DNA from: CAVQFO01 sp963711725 | GTDB lineage: Bacteria > Pseudomonadota > Gammaproteobacteria > Nitrococcales > Aquisalimonadaceae | Direction of reading: 5' to 3' | Assembly: GCA_963711725.1 (NCBI GenBank) | Contig: CAVQFO010000009.1 | Coordinates: 1-64,000 of the forward strand | DNA: 64,000 nucleotides | Part shown: piece by piece, positions 50,005-58,358 of the stretch | Numbering within the stretch: the first letter of the stretch is position 1 | Layout of the letters: the number at the start of each line of letters is the position of its first letter | Notes under the pieces: model-generated | Databases searched by the model: none | Told to the model about the DNA's origin: nothing | What the model saw: the letters and a program-made list of their open reading frames with translations, nothing else | Translations under genes and position numbers: made by a program

Positions 50005-50961
50005 ATGCGGCCACAACGAATGTTCCAACGCCTCCTCCTGCTCGCCGCCCTGGTTTCCCTCAGCGGCTGCGCCAGCCTCACCGCCATCCAGCCGGAACAG
50101 GCCTTCCAACACGCGCCCCGCTCCGTGGAGCTGCGGGACGTGCCGTTCTATCCTCAAGAAAAGCTGCTGTGCGGTCCCGCGGCCCTGGCCACGGTGCTGA
50201 CCTGGAGCGGCGTGCCGACCAAGCCCGATCAATTGACCGGCGACCTGTTCATTCCGGACCGCAAGGGCACGCTGCAACCGGAGGTGGTTGCCCAGGCAAG
50301 GCGGCGCGGCCGCCTGGTCTACCAGATCCCGCCGACCCTGGATGCCGTCATGGCCGAGCTTCACGCCGGCCACCCGGTGCTGGTATTGCAGAACAACGGG
50401 CTGTCGTGGTGGACCGAATGGCACTACGCCGTGGTGGTGGGTTACGACGCCGCCGCGCGGAACTTCATCCTGCGGTCCGGCACCGACCGCCGCCACCTGT
50501 TGTCCCTGGACTTGTTTCATCGCACCTGGGAGCGTGCCCGGGACTGGGGAATCGTAGTGCTACGCCCCGACGACCTGCCGGCCACCGCGAACCCGCAGGC
50601 GTTCCTGAAAGCCGCATCGGACCTGGAACAGGTAAATCAGAAGCAAGCCGCGCTCAAGGCCTACCGCGCGGCCATGGACCGCTGGCCGCGGAACGGGGGC
50701 TTCTACATTGCGGCGGCGAACGTGGAATACGCCCGGGGCAACCTGGAAGCCGCCCGGGAGACACTGGAACAGGGCACGGCCCGAGACGCCTCCGAGCGCG
50801 GCGCGCTCTACAACAACCTGGCCCAGATTCTGGCGGACGAGAAGCAATGGGACGCCGCGACCACCGCCGCCGAAAAGGCCGTGGCGGCCGGCGGCTCGTT
50901 CGAGAAACAGGCTCGGGAAACCTTGGAAGGGATCAAACAGAAGCGGCGGGAAGCTCGATAG
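50005..50961 (+). CDS. PA2778 family cysteine peptidase, lipoprotein with TPR repeats
   Basis: About 318 residues. A lipoprotein signal (LLLLAALVSLSGCAS, lipobox LSGC) is followed by a C39-like papain-fold domain with catalytic Cys in QEKLLCGPAALATVL and His in WHYAVVVGYD, then a TPR-like domain (from about 205). This is the PA2778 family, paired with PA2779 upstream. The start is ATG at 50005 or 50020; the first lies against a strong hairpin. Substrate unknown. Confidence 0.85.
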   Translation: MRPQRMFQRLLLLAALVSLSGCASLTAIQPEQAFQHAPRSVELRDVPFYPQEKLLCGPAALATVLTWSGVPTKPDQLTGDLFIPDRKGTLQPEVVAQARRRGRLVYQIPPTLDAVMAELHAGHPVLVLQNNGLSWWTEWHYAVVVGYDAAARNFILRSGTDRRHLLSLDLFHRTWERARDWGIVVLRPDDLPATANPQAFLKAASDLEQVNQKQAALKAYRAAMDRWPRNGGFYIAAANVEYARGNLEAARETLEQGTARDASERGALYNNLAQILADEKQWDAATTAAEKAVAAGGSFEKQARETLEGIKQKRREAR

Positions 50962-51060
50962 GGATGGTAGGCTCACGGCGGTGAACGCCGGTCCTGATAG
51001 GGACTGCACCGCACGGCATGTGGGATCAAGGGTCATCCCACGTTCAGGCTGGGATTCCAA

Positions 51061-51147
51061 CCACAGAGGGCACAGAATTCCACAGAGTGGAGACATAACG
51101 ACTTTCTTGTCCTCTGTGTGACTCTGTGCTCTCTGTGCTCTCTGTGG
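51061..51147. repeat. CACAGAG-unit hairpin, third copy
   Basis: Left arm: CCACAGAGGGCACAGAATTCC plus another CACAGAG; right arm: four CTCTGTG-type units ending CTCTGTGG. The right arm has one more unit than the left. Confidence 0.75.
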
Positions 51148-51260
51148 TTAATGCTCTCCAGGCCAACGGTCCGGCGACGCCACCAGACTGTTGATCCACG
51201 CTGCGATAACCCGATCCACATCCAGGTCCAGGAAATCAAGCGCAAGCTGAAAGGGAATCG

Positions 51261-51285
51261 GTAGGGGCGGTCGTATCGACCGCGA
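51261..51285 (+). repeat. REP-like element, forward
   Basis: GTAG head, GCGGTCG (51267-51273), loop TAT, CGACCGC (51277-51283), GA. It faces the inverted copy at 51393-51417. Confidence 0.7.
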
Positions 51286-51304
51286 ATGATCGAGCGTTTC
51301 GGGT

Positions 51305-51382
51305 CACGAAGAACACGAAGCCCTTCGGGTTTGTTGCAAATAGACCTTCGTGTAGCTTCGTGAATCCTTCGTGTCCTGAAGC
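51305..51382. repeat. CACGAAG-unit hairpin between REPs
   Basis: Two CACGAAG units on the left, three CTTCGTG units on the right, ending CCTGAAGC. The leading GAGCGTTTCGGG at 51292 is also present before the copy at 57306, so these are homologous elements. Confidence 0.7.
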
Positions 51383-51392
51383 GAAATTCCAC

Positions 51393-51417
51393 TCGCGGTC
51401 GGCACGACCGCTCCTAC
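51393..51417 (-). repeat. REP-like element, inverted, overlapping the ttcA stop
   Basis: On the minus strand it reads GTAGGAGCGGTCG, loop, CGACCGCGA. The TAG of its GTAG head (51414-51416 on plus) is the ttcA stop codon. Confidence 0.7.
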
Positions 51418-52262
51418 GCCCATTCCACATCTTCGGTAGGAAACGGCGCCACCACGCCTTCCAACGCGGCCAGTGGGTCTTCGCTGGGCTCGACACTGCC
51501 GGTCAGTTCCCGGAAATCGTAAAGATCCCGGTCGGCCAGGTGTGAGGGCTGCACGTTCTGCAGCGCGCGGAACACCATATGCAGCCGTTTGGGTTCCTTC
51601 TCCTCCCAGTTGCGCAGCATCTCCTTGATCAGCGCACGCTTCAGATTGGCCTGGGAGCCGCAGAGGTTGCAGGGGATGATGGGAAACTCACGCAGTTGCG
51701 CGTAGCGTTCCGTGTAGCGCTCCGGCACGTAGGCCAGCGGCCGGATCACCACGTGCTTACCGTCGTTGCTGCGCAGTTTGGGCGGCATGGCGGCGAGCTT
51801 GCCGCCGTAGAACATGTTCAGGAACAGGGTCTCGATAATGTCGTCCCGGTGGTGGCCCAGCGCGATCTTGGTAATCCCCATTTCCTCGGCGGCGCTGTAC
51901 AGGGCGCCCCTGCGAAGGCGGGAGCACAGCGAACACATGGTCTTGCCTTCCGGCAACACGCGCTTGACGGTGCTGTAGGTGTCCTGTTCCAGGATGCGGT
52001 AAGCAATCCCCCGCCCCTCCAGGTATTCGGGCAGCACATGGGCGGGAAAACCCGGCTGTTTCTGGTCCAGATTCACTGCCACCAAATCGAAGCGGACCGG
52101 CGCCCGCTGCTGCAGAAGCAGTAATACGTCCAGCAGCGCGTAGGAATCCTTGCCCCCGGACAGGCACACCATCACACGATCACCGTCCTCGATCATGCGG
52201 TAGTCGCGGATGGCATTGCCTACAAGATGGCAGAGCCGCTTTTCAAGGTTCTTCAGGTTCAT
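51414..52262 (-). CDS. ttcA: tRNA 2-thiocytidine(32) synthetase TtcA
   Basis: A 282-residue enzyme that thiolates C32 of tRNA. The PP-loop is VCLSGGKDSYALLD (about 32-45), and two CxxC pairs, CSLC (about 110-113) and CNLC (about 201-204), hold an iron-sulfur cluster. The final TAG overlaps a REP-like repeat. Divergent from padR across 145 bases. Confidence 0.95.
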   Translation of the reverse strand: MNLKNLEKRLCHLVGNAIRDYRMIEDGDRVMVCLSGGKDSYALLDVLLLLQQRAPVRFDLVAVNLDQKQPGFPAHVLPEYLEGRGIAYRILEQDTYSTVKRVLPEGKTMCSLCSRLRRGALYSAAEEMGITKIALGHHRDDIIETLFLNMFYGGKLAAMPPKLRSNDGKHVVIRPLAYVPERYTERYAQLREFPIIPCNLCGSQANLKRALIKEMLRNWEEKEPKRLHMVFRALQNVQPSHLADRDLYDFRELTGSVEPSEDPLAALEGVVAPFPTEDVEWA

Positions 52263-52320
52263 CGGTGTCCCCTCGTCACACGCGCCGAGGATACACCGGG
52301 GCCGCTCACCGTCAAATCCT

Positions 52321-52365
52321 CATATGTCGGACCAACATATACTGGACTGACATATGCCAGTCTGA
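52321..52365 (+). promoter_or_regulatory. Three 15-bp direct repeats (PadR operator candidate)
   Basis: CATATGTCGGACCAA, CATATACTGGACTGA and CATATGCCAGTCTGA follow each other without gap, with consensus CATATRN(4-5)GACNGA-like. The second and third also form an inverted repeat GACTG/CAGTC around ACATATGC. They overlap the padR promoter. Confidence 0.65.
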
Positions 52366-52371
52366 TATACA
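52343..52371 (+). promoter_or_regulatory. Predicted padR promoter
   Basis: TGGACT (52343-52348), 17-bp spacer and TATACA (52366-52371), 37 bases before the padR ATG and fully covered by the CATATR repeats. Confidence 0.5.
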
Positions 52372-52407
52372 CTGCCCCATTACCCTCAACCGAGTCCTCA
52401 AATTCCG

Positions 52408-52968
52408 ATGGATACGCGCACACTCTGCCTGGGTGCTTTGACCCGCGGCGACGCCACCGGCTACGAAATCAAGAAATGCCTGGAGGAAAGCCTGGGGTAT
52501 TTCCTCGACGTGAGCCACAGCGCCATCTATCCGGCGCTGGCGGATCTCCACCGTGAAGGCCTGGTGACCTGCACCGAAATCGCTCAGCGTGGCAAACCGG
52601 ACAAGAAGCGCTATGCACTGACCGGCGAGGGGCGCGAGGCATTCGTTAATGCCCTGATGACATCGCCGGCACGGCACAAGGTGCGCTCCGAATTCCTCGC
52701 GGTGCTGTTCTTTGCCGACTTCCTGCCGGAAAGCCGGCTGAGTCAGGTCATGAATGACCGCCTGGAGGAATTCGAAGGCTTGCAGCAACTCGCTGAACGC
52801 TGGCTGGAGGCCGAAGGCACCGACGCGCCCCCGGGGGTGCGTTTCACGGCGGGATATGGGCTGGCCGCGCTGAAGGCCGCCTGCGCGTACATCCGAGAAA
52901 ATCGTCAACTCCTTGAAACCACGACCGACGAGCCGGCAACGCCGGCCGCAGGGAGGCAGCCGCGGTGA
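52408..52968 (+). CDS. PadR family transcriptional regulator
   Basis: A 186-residue winged-helix regulator: wHTH domain (about 4-80, with GDATGYEIKKCLEES and VSHSAIYPALADLHREGLV as landmarks) and a C-terminal PadR dimerisation domain (about 95-175). It overlaps the MFP gene by four bases (GTGA), so regulator and pump are coupled; it likely represses the pump via the CATATR repeats. Confidence 0.9.
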   Translation: MDTRTLCLGALTRGDATGYEIKKCLEESLGYFLDVSHSAIYPALADLHREGLVTCTEIAQRGKPDKKRYALTGEGREAFVNALMTSPARHKVRSEFLAVLFFADFLPESRLSQVMNDRLEEFEGLQQLAERWLEAEGTDAPPGVRFTAGYGLAALKAACAYIRENRQLLETTTDEPATPAAGRQPR

Positions 52969-54068
52969 ACAAGCGATCGCTAATAATCGCACTGGCCGTC
53001 GCCATCGCCGTAACCCTCTGGGTGGGCAGCGGCTATCTGGTTCGTGACACCAGCGGCAAGGTTGAACCGGCCAGCACCGCGGACCAACCGGCCGCGGAAA
53101 TGGCCGTTCAGGTCAAGGAACTTCACGCCCGAAAAATCATGCGGTCGCTGGTCAACCAGGGCGATGCCCGTCCCGACCGGACTGTTTCCGTCCGCGCCGA
53201 AACGGGCGGTCGCGTGGAGAAACTGCTGGTCGCCCGCGGGCAAGCCGTCAAGGCCGGCGAGCCCCTGCTGCAGATCGCCATGGAAGACCGGGAGATCCGT
53301 CGCCGCCACGCCCGGGCCCTGGTCGCTCAGCGCGAGGCGGAGTACGAAGCGGCGCGCTCGCTCAACAAGAAGGGGTTTCAGGGTAACAACCAGTTGAAGG
53401 AATCCTACGCCCTGTTGGAAAAGGCGAAGGCCGAACTCGAGGCCATCGAGCTGGATATTGCCCGCACCACCGTACGCGCCCCGTTCGACGGCATACTCAA
53501 CGACCGTTCGGTTGAAGTCGGCGACTACTTGAGCGCGGGCGCCACCGTGGCGACGGTGATCGACAACGATCCGCTGATTGTCCGGGTGGACGTGGCCCAG
53601 CAGCATATCGGCCGTGTCCGTACCGGCGGCAGCGCCGAAGCCCGGTTCATCACCGGCGAGTCCGTCCAGGGCACCATTCGCTACGTATCCTCCGACGCCA
53701 ACGAGGCGACACGGACCTACCCCGTGGAGGTCGCGGTACCCAACCCGGCCGGGCGACTGCCCGCCGGAATGAGCGTGGAAGTGAGCATACCGGTGGAGGA
53801 AATCACCGCGCAGTTCATCTCGCCCGCGCTGCTGAGTCTCAACGACGCGGGGACCCTGGGCGTGAAGAGTGTGGACGACCAGGACAAGGTGGTGTTCACC
53901 CCCGTGAAAATCGTCCGCACCCAGCAGGACGGCATGTGGGTTTCCGGCCTGCCGGACTCGACCCGCATCATCGAGGTGGGCCAGGGCTTCGTCCGCCCCG
54001 GTGAAAAGGTAAAGCCCGTGCTGCCGCCCGAGACCGGCGACACGCCCGCCAAACCCGTCACGCGGTAG
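52965..54068 (+). CDS. RND efflux periplasmic adaptor (HlyD/MFP)
   Basis: A 367-residue membrane fusion protein. One N-terminal membrane anchor (LIIALAVAIAVTLWVGSGYLV, landmark only), a lipoyl half at GRVEKLLVARGQAVKAGEPL (landmarks), a short helical hairpin and the second lipoyl half TTVRAPFDGILNDRSVEVGDYL (landmarks VRAPFDGIL and EVGDYL). The helical hairpin is short. Starts with GTG inside padR; 12 bases precede the pump gene. Confidence 0.9.
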   Translation: MNKRSLIIALAVAIAVTLWVGSGYLVRDTSGKVEPASTADQPAAEMAVQVKELHARKIMRSLVNQGDARPDRTVSVRAETGGRVEKLLVARGQAVKAGEPLLQIAMEDREIRRRHARALVAQREAEYEAARSLNKKGFQGNNQLKESYALLEKAKAELEAIELDIARTTVRAPFDGILNDRSVEVGDYLSAGATVATVIDNDPLIVRVDVAQQHIGRVRTGGSAEARFITGESVQGTIRYVSSDANEATRTYPVEVAVPNPAGRLPAGMSVEVSIPVEEITAQFISPALLSLNDAGTLGVKSVDDQDKVVFTPVKIVRTQQDGMWVSGLPDSTRIIEVGQGFVRPGEKVKPVLPPETGDTPAKPVTR

Positions 54069-54080
54069 GACGGCGCCACC

Positions 54081-57000
54081 ATGAAAGCGATCATCGACGC
54101 CGCCTTCGGCCGCACCCGGACGGTTCTGCTCGTTCTGGTCCTGATCCTGATCATGGGCATGTTCGCCTGGTCGAACATCCCCAAGGAGGCGGAACCGGAC
54201 GTCGCCATTCCCATCATCTACGTCTCCATGACCCACGAGGGCATCTCGCCCGAGGACGCGGAACGCTTGCTGGTGCGGCCCATGGAGAAGGAGCTGCAGA
54301 ACATCGAGGGCATCAAGGAGATGCGCGCCCAGGCCGTTGAGGGCTTCGCATCGGTGACCCTGGAGTTCGACGCTGGCTTCAACGCCGACAAGGCCATGCA
54401 GGATGTGCGCGAAAAGGTCGACATCGCCAAGGCCAAGCTGCCCCAGGAGACTGACGAACCCCGGGTCAACGAAGTCAACGTGGCGCTGTTCCCGGTGCTG
54501 ACAGTGGTGCTTTCCGGCCCCGTTCCCGAACGCACGCTGGTGACCCTGGCGCGCGACCTGAAGGACCAGATCGAGGCACTGCCCGGCGTTCTGGAGGTGG
54601 ACATCGGCGGCAACCGCGAGGAAGTCATGGAAGCCGTGGTGGACCCCACGGTGATGGAGACCTACAACGTCTCCTACGAGCAGTTGTTCAACCTCATCAG
54701 CCGCAACAACATGCTGGTGGCCGCCGGCGCGCTGGATACCGGTGCCGGACGCCTGGCGGTGAAGGTGCCCGGCGTCATCGAAAACGTCCAGGACGTCCTC
54801 AATCTCCCGGTGAAGGTCGCCGGGAACCGCGTGGTTACCTTCCAGGACGTGGCCCAGGTGCGGCGCACCTTCAAGGACCCGGACAGCTTTGCCCGGGTGG
54901 ACGGCCAGCCGGCCCTGACCCTTGAGGTCTCCAAGCGCGTCGGTGCCAACATTATCCAGACCATCGATCAGACCCGCCAGATCGTGGATGCGGCCAAGGC
55001 GCACTGGCCCGACAGCGTGAAAGTCGCCTATCTCCAGGATAAGTCCAAGAACATCAAGAGCATGCTCACGGACCTGGAGAACAACGTGGTCTCCGCGATC
55101 ATCCTGGTCATGATCGTGATCATCGCGGCTCTGGGCCTGCGCCCGGCCATCCTCGTGGGCCTGTCCATTCCCGGCTCGTTCCTGGCCGGCATCCTGGTGA
55201 TCAGCGGCATGGGCTACACCTTGAACATCGTGGTGCTGTTCAGCCTGATCCTGGTGGTGGGCATGCTGGTGGACGGCGCCATCGTCATCGTGGAATACGC
55301 CGACCGCAAGATGGCCGAGGGCGCCCCGCGGAAGGAGGCGTACGCCGCCGCTTCCAAACGCATGGCCTGGCCGGTGATCGCCTCTACCGCCACCACGCTG
55401 GCCGTATTCCTGCCGCTGGTCGTGTGGCCCGGCGTGGTGGGCGAATTCATGAAGTACCTGCCCATCACCGTGCTCATCACCCTGCTCGCATCCCTGTTCA
55501 TGGCGCTGATCTTCATCCCCGTACTGGGCGGGCTGATCGGCAAGACGGACCCGGGCAATCAGCAGACACTGGACACGCTGATCGCCGCCGAAACGGGAGA
55601 TCTCGAGGACGTTCGCGGCTTGACCGGCATCTACACCCGAACCCTGGGCCGATTGCTGCGCCACCCCGGCGCGGTGCTGGGAGTTGCGGTTCTGGCCCTG
55701 GTCGGCGCCTACACCGCCTACGGACTGTTCGGGCGCGGGGTGGAGTTCTTCCCCAAGGTGGAGCCGGAGTTCGCGCAAGTGCAGATCCACGCCCGGGGCG
55801 ACCTGTCGGTGTGGGAGAAGGATGCCATCGTGCGCCGGGTGGAACAGCGCATCCTGGGCATGCCGGAATTCAAGACGGTCTATGCGCGAACCCTGGGCGG
55901 TTCCACCCGCAACCTCAGCGAGGACACCATCGGCGTCATCCAGCTGGAACTGATCGACTGGCAGAAGCGCCGGCCTGCGGTGGACATCATCCAGGACGTG
56001 CGCAAGCGCACCGCCGACATCCCCGGCATCGTCATAGAAGTTCGGGAGCAGCAACGCGGCCCGTCCGCCGGCAAACCGGTTCAGCTTCAGGTCAGTTCGC
56101 GGGACCCGGCCCTGCTCTATCCCACCGTGGACCGAATACGCGATGCCATGGACCGCATGGGTGGCTTCGTGGATCTGGAGGACAGCCGCCCGCTGCCCGG
56201 CATCGAATGGCGCATCCTCGTGGACCGTGAAAAAGCGGCCCGATACGGAGCGGACATCGCCTTGCTGGGCAACGCGGTGCGCATGGTCACCAACGGCATC
56301 AAGGTAGCGGACTACCGGCCCGACGACGCCGACGAGGAAGTGGATATCCGCGTGCGCTTCCCCAACGACCAGCGCAGCCTGGAAAGCCTGGACCAACTGC
56401 GCGTACCCACCCAGGCGGGAATGGTGCCCATCACCAACTTCGTGAGCTTCGAGCCGGCGCAGAAGACAGGCGCCATCAACCGCAGCGACGGCCACCGAGT
56501 GGTCACCATCGGCGCCAACGTGCAGCCCGGTCTGCTGGTGAACAACCAGGTCAAGCAGCTCAAGGCGCTGGTCGCCGGCGCCGATCTGCCGCCGGGCGTG
56601 GGCGTGAAATTCAAGGGCGAAGACGAAGACCAGCGGGAGGCCGGGCAATTTCTGGGCAAGGCGTTCGGCGTGGCCTTGTTCCTCATGACCATCATGCTGG
56701 TCACCCAGTTCAACAGCATCTACCAATCGGTGCTGGTGCTCAGCGCCATTGTCTTCTCAACCGCAGGCGTTTTCCTGGGCTTGTTGATCGCCGGCCACCC
56801 GTTCGGGATCGTCATGGGCGGCATCGGCGTAATCGCCCTGGCCGGCATCGTGGTGAACAACAACATCATCCTCATCGACACCTTCAACGAGCTCAGAGGC
56901 AAGGGCATGGAGCCACGGGAAGCGATTCTGCGCACCGGCGCCCAACGTCTGCGCCCGGTACTGCTGACCTCCTTCACCACGGTGCTGGGTCTTCTGCCCA

Positions 57001-57200
57001 TGGTGCTGGCCCTGAACATCGACTTGATCGGCCGTGAAGTCACGGTGGGCTCTCCCTCCACCCAGTGGTGGACCCAGCTCTCCAGCGCCATCGCCGGCGG
57101 CCTGACGTTCGCCACGTTGCTGACGCTGCTGCTCACACCGTGCCTGCTGATGCTCGGTGAAAACTTCGCGGCGCGTCGACGCAGGCGGCGGGAAGGCTGA
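54081..57200 (+). CDS. RND efflux permease, non-canonical proton relay
   Basis: A 1039-residue RND pump with twelve membrane helices and two large periplasmic loops, full length. Where AcrB has the Asp407-Asp408 pair, TM4 here reads LVDGAIV (D398, G399), and TM10 has N926-N928 in place of the Lys940 region. It therefore belongs to the subfamily with a single TM4 Asp. Substrate unknown. It forms an operon padR-MFP-RND; tolC upstream may provide the outer channel. Confidence 0.9.
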   Translation: MKAIIDAAFGRTRTVLLVLVLILIMGMFAWSNIPKEAEPDVAIPIIYVSMTHEGISPEDAERLLVRPMEKELQNIEGIKEMRAQAVEGFASVTLEFDAGFNADKAMQDVREKVDIAKAKLPQETDEPRVNEVNVALFPVLTVVLSGPVPERTLVTLARDLKDQIEALPGVLEVDIGGNREEVMEAVVDPTVMETYNVSYEQLFNLISRNNMLVAAGALDTGAGRLAVKVPGVIENVQDVLNLPVKVAGNRVVTFQDVAQVRRTFKDPDSFARVDGQPALTLEVSKRVGANIIQTIDQTRQIVDAAKAHWPDSVKVAYLQDKSKNIKSMLTDLENNVVSAIILVMIVIIAALGLRPAILVGLSIPGSFLAGILVISGMGYTLNIVVLFSLILVVGMLVDGAIVIVEYADRKMAEGAPRKEAYAAASKRMAWPVIASTATTLAVFLPLVVWPGVVGEFMKYLPITVLITLLASLFMALIFIPVLGGLIGKTDPGNQQTLDTLIAAETGDLEDVRGLTGIYTRTLGRLLRHPGAVLGVAVLALVGAYTAYGLFGRGVEFFPKVEPEFAQVQIHARGDLSVWEKDAIVRRVEQRILGMPEFKTVYARTLGGSTRNLSEDTIGVIQLELIDWQKRRPAVDIIQDVRKRTADIPGIVIEVREQQRGPSAGKPVQLQVSSRDPALLYPTVDRIRDAMDRMGGFVDLEDSRPLPGIEWRILVDREKAARYGADIALLGNAVRMVTNGIKVADYRPDDADEEVDIRVRFPNDQRSLESLDQLRVPTQAGMVPITNFVSFEPAQKTGAINRSDGHRVVTIGANVQPGLLVNNQVKQLKALVAGADLPPGVGVKFKGEDEDQREAGQFLGKAFGVALFLMTIMLVTQFNSIYQSVLVLSAIVFSTAGVFLGLLIAGHPFGIVMGGIGVIALAGIVVNNNIILIDTFNELRGKGMEPREAILRTGAQRLRPVLLTSFTTVLGLLPMVLALNIDLIGREVTVGSPSTQWWTQLSSAIAGGLTFATLLTLLLTPCLLMLGENFAARRRRRREG

Positions 57201-57216
57201 CCGGCGCGCAATTGGA

Positions 57217-57242
57217 TTCGCGGCGATGAGCGCCGCTCCTAC
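57217..57242 (-). repeat. REP-like element, inverted
   Basis: On minus: GTAGGAGCGGCG, loop, CGCCGCGAA; stem GCGGCG (57220-57225) with CGCCGC (57231-57236). It forms a head-to-head pair with the REP at 57262. Confidence 0.7.
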
Positions 57243-57261
57243 ACAAGAGCGTTGTTCCAGC

Positions 57262-57287
57262 GTGGGAGCGGACGTGCCGACCGCGAA
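57262..57287 (+). repeat. REP-like element, forward
   Basis: GTGGGAGCGGACG, loop, CGACCGCGAA; imperfect stem. Downstream bases to 57310 match those after the REP at 51261, showing the two loci share a composite unit. Confidence 0.65.
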
Positions 57288-57305
57288 TGATCGAGCGTTT
57301 CGGGT

Positions 57306-57427
57306 CACGAAGGGATCGAAGTAGACACGAAGGACACGAAGCCCTTCGGGATGAGGGGTCCGCATTCTTCCTGCAAGACAGGCTTCGTGCTCCTTCGTGT
57401 ACCCTTCGTGCTCTTCGTGTCCTGAAG
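57306..57427. repeat. CACGAAG-unit hairpin, long copy
   Basis: Left arm has CACGAAG, TCGAAG, CACGAAG, CACGAAG units; right arm has four CTTCGTG-type units ending CCTGAAGC. Together they can fold into a long imperfect stem around GCCCTTCGGGATGAGG. Confidence 0.7.
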
Positions 57428-57452
57428 CGTAATCAAGATTCCTCTCGGTTTT

Positions 57453-57478
57453 GCAGGAGCGGCACTCGCCACCGCGAG
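57453..57478 (+). repeat. Diverged REP-like element
   Basis: GCAGGAGCGGCACTCGCC, then ACCGCGAG: same layout as the REPs nearby with a GCAG head. Confidence 0.5.
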
Positions 57479-57600
57479 CCCTTTGCCGAGCCCGCGGCCG
57501 CTTCGGATGCCCGACGGACTTGTAGCCGCGATTGGCGGGCCCCACAGTGGATCTGAAGGCGGGATGTCCCGCCTCCGCGCCAGGACACGAGGGAGGGCCA

Positions 57601-58299
57601 ATGATCAAGAACGAGTTGATCACTTCGCTGCGGGCCGCGCTGGAACGCGACCCTGACGTCAACCTCCACCGTTACCCGATCCAGATCACCTTCGACGGTA
57701 CCCTTCGCCTCTCGGGCGAGGTCGAACACATCGCCGCCAAACGGAAAATCATCCAGGCCGCTCGGCGGCTGGCGAATAGCGGACGCATCGAAGATCATTT
57801 GGACGTAATGGTGGGCGAGAGGCGTACGGACGATGCGTTACGGCAGGGCGTGTTGCGCGCTCTTACGGAGGAACCGGCCTTCCACGGAATGATGATCGGC
57901 GGGCCGGACATGGAACCGCCCAACGAAGGCGACTGGTTGATCGCTTCGGCAGAGGGCACCACCGTGCACCTGGAGGGAAAGGTCAACAGCCTCAGTCACC
58001 GTCGGCTCGCCGAAGTCCTCGCCTGGTGGGTACCGGGTACCTCCCGGGTGGAAAACCGCGTGCGGGTGCATCCACCGGAGGAGGACAACGACGATGAAAT
58101 CTCCGATGCCGTGCGCATCGTGCTGGAAAAGGATCCTTCTTTGGACGGCGAGGAGATCAGCGCCCGAACCCGGGAGCGTACGGTAACGCTGGAGGGGACC
58201 GTTCGAACCAGCGAAAACCGCCGGATCGCCTGGTACGACTGTTGGTACGTCCCCGGCGTGCATGAGGTGGAGAACCACCTGCAAGTGCGCTCGGCCTAA
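57601..58299 (+). CDS. Triple BON-domain protein
   Basis: A 232-residue protein made of three BON domains (about 1-75, 75-155, 160-232), each with the beta-alpha-beta-beta pattern ending in a WWVPGTSRVEN- or VPGVHEVENHL-type motif. BON domains bind phospholipid or osmoregulatory ligands and are often periplasmic, but no signal peptide is visible here. The ATG at 57601 has GGGAGGG upstream. Its stop TAA begins the poly-A side of the shared terminator. Confidence 0.8.
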   Translation: MIKNELITSLRAALERDPDVNLHRYPIQITFDGTLRLSGEVEHIAAKRKIIQAARRLANSGRIEDHLDVMVGERRTDDALRQGVLRALTEEPAFHGMMIGGPDMEPPNEGDWLIASAEGTTVHLEGKVNSLSHRRLAEVLAWWVPGTSRVENRVRVHPPEEDNDDEISDAVRIVLEKDPSLDGEEISARTRERTVTLEGTVRTSENRRIAWYDCWYVPGVHEVENHLQVRSA

Positions 58300-58358
58300 A
58301 AAACGACGGCCCGCTCCCCACGCCCGTCTGCAGTCGAACGGGCGTGAGGGGGGCCGTC
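58298..58358 (-). terminator. Terminator of the MFS gene (convergent with BON gene)
   Basis: GACGGCCC (58305-58312) pairs with GGGCCGTC (58351-58358), with an inner CCACGCCCG/CGGGCGTG stem. On the minus strand it is followed by six T. No T-run on the plus strand, so it serves the MFS gene; it may also stop the BON transcript less efficiently. Confidence 0.75.

Larger units (their letters stand above)
50962..51413. other. Gene-free gap with three structured repeats
   Basis: This 452-base gap holds no credible gene. It contains a small GTGGGAT/ATCCCAC hairpin (51020-51041), a CACAGAG hairpin (51061-51147), and a CACGAAG hairpin flanked by REP-like units in opposite orientation (51261-51417). 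The two facing genes are convergent. Confidence 0.8.
57201..57600. other. Gene-free gap with REP units and a long CACGAAG hairpin
   Basis: This 400-base gap holds an inverted REP, a forward REP, a CACGAAG hairpin and another forward REP-like unit. The last 100 bases (57480-57600) contain only the BON-gene leader with GAGGGAGGG before the ATG. Confidence 0.8.

Noticed and set aside
52980..56726. A 1248-codon open minus frame opposite the MFP and RND genes
   Set aside because: Antisense to two clear efflux genes, with His/Gln/Arg-rich composition typical of GC-driven shadow frames and no recognisable domain.
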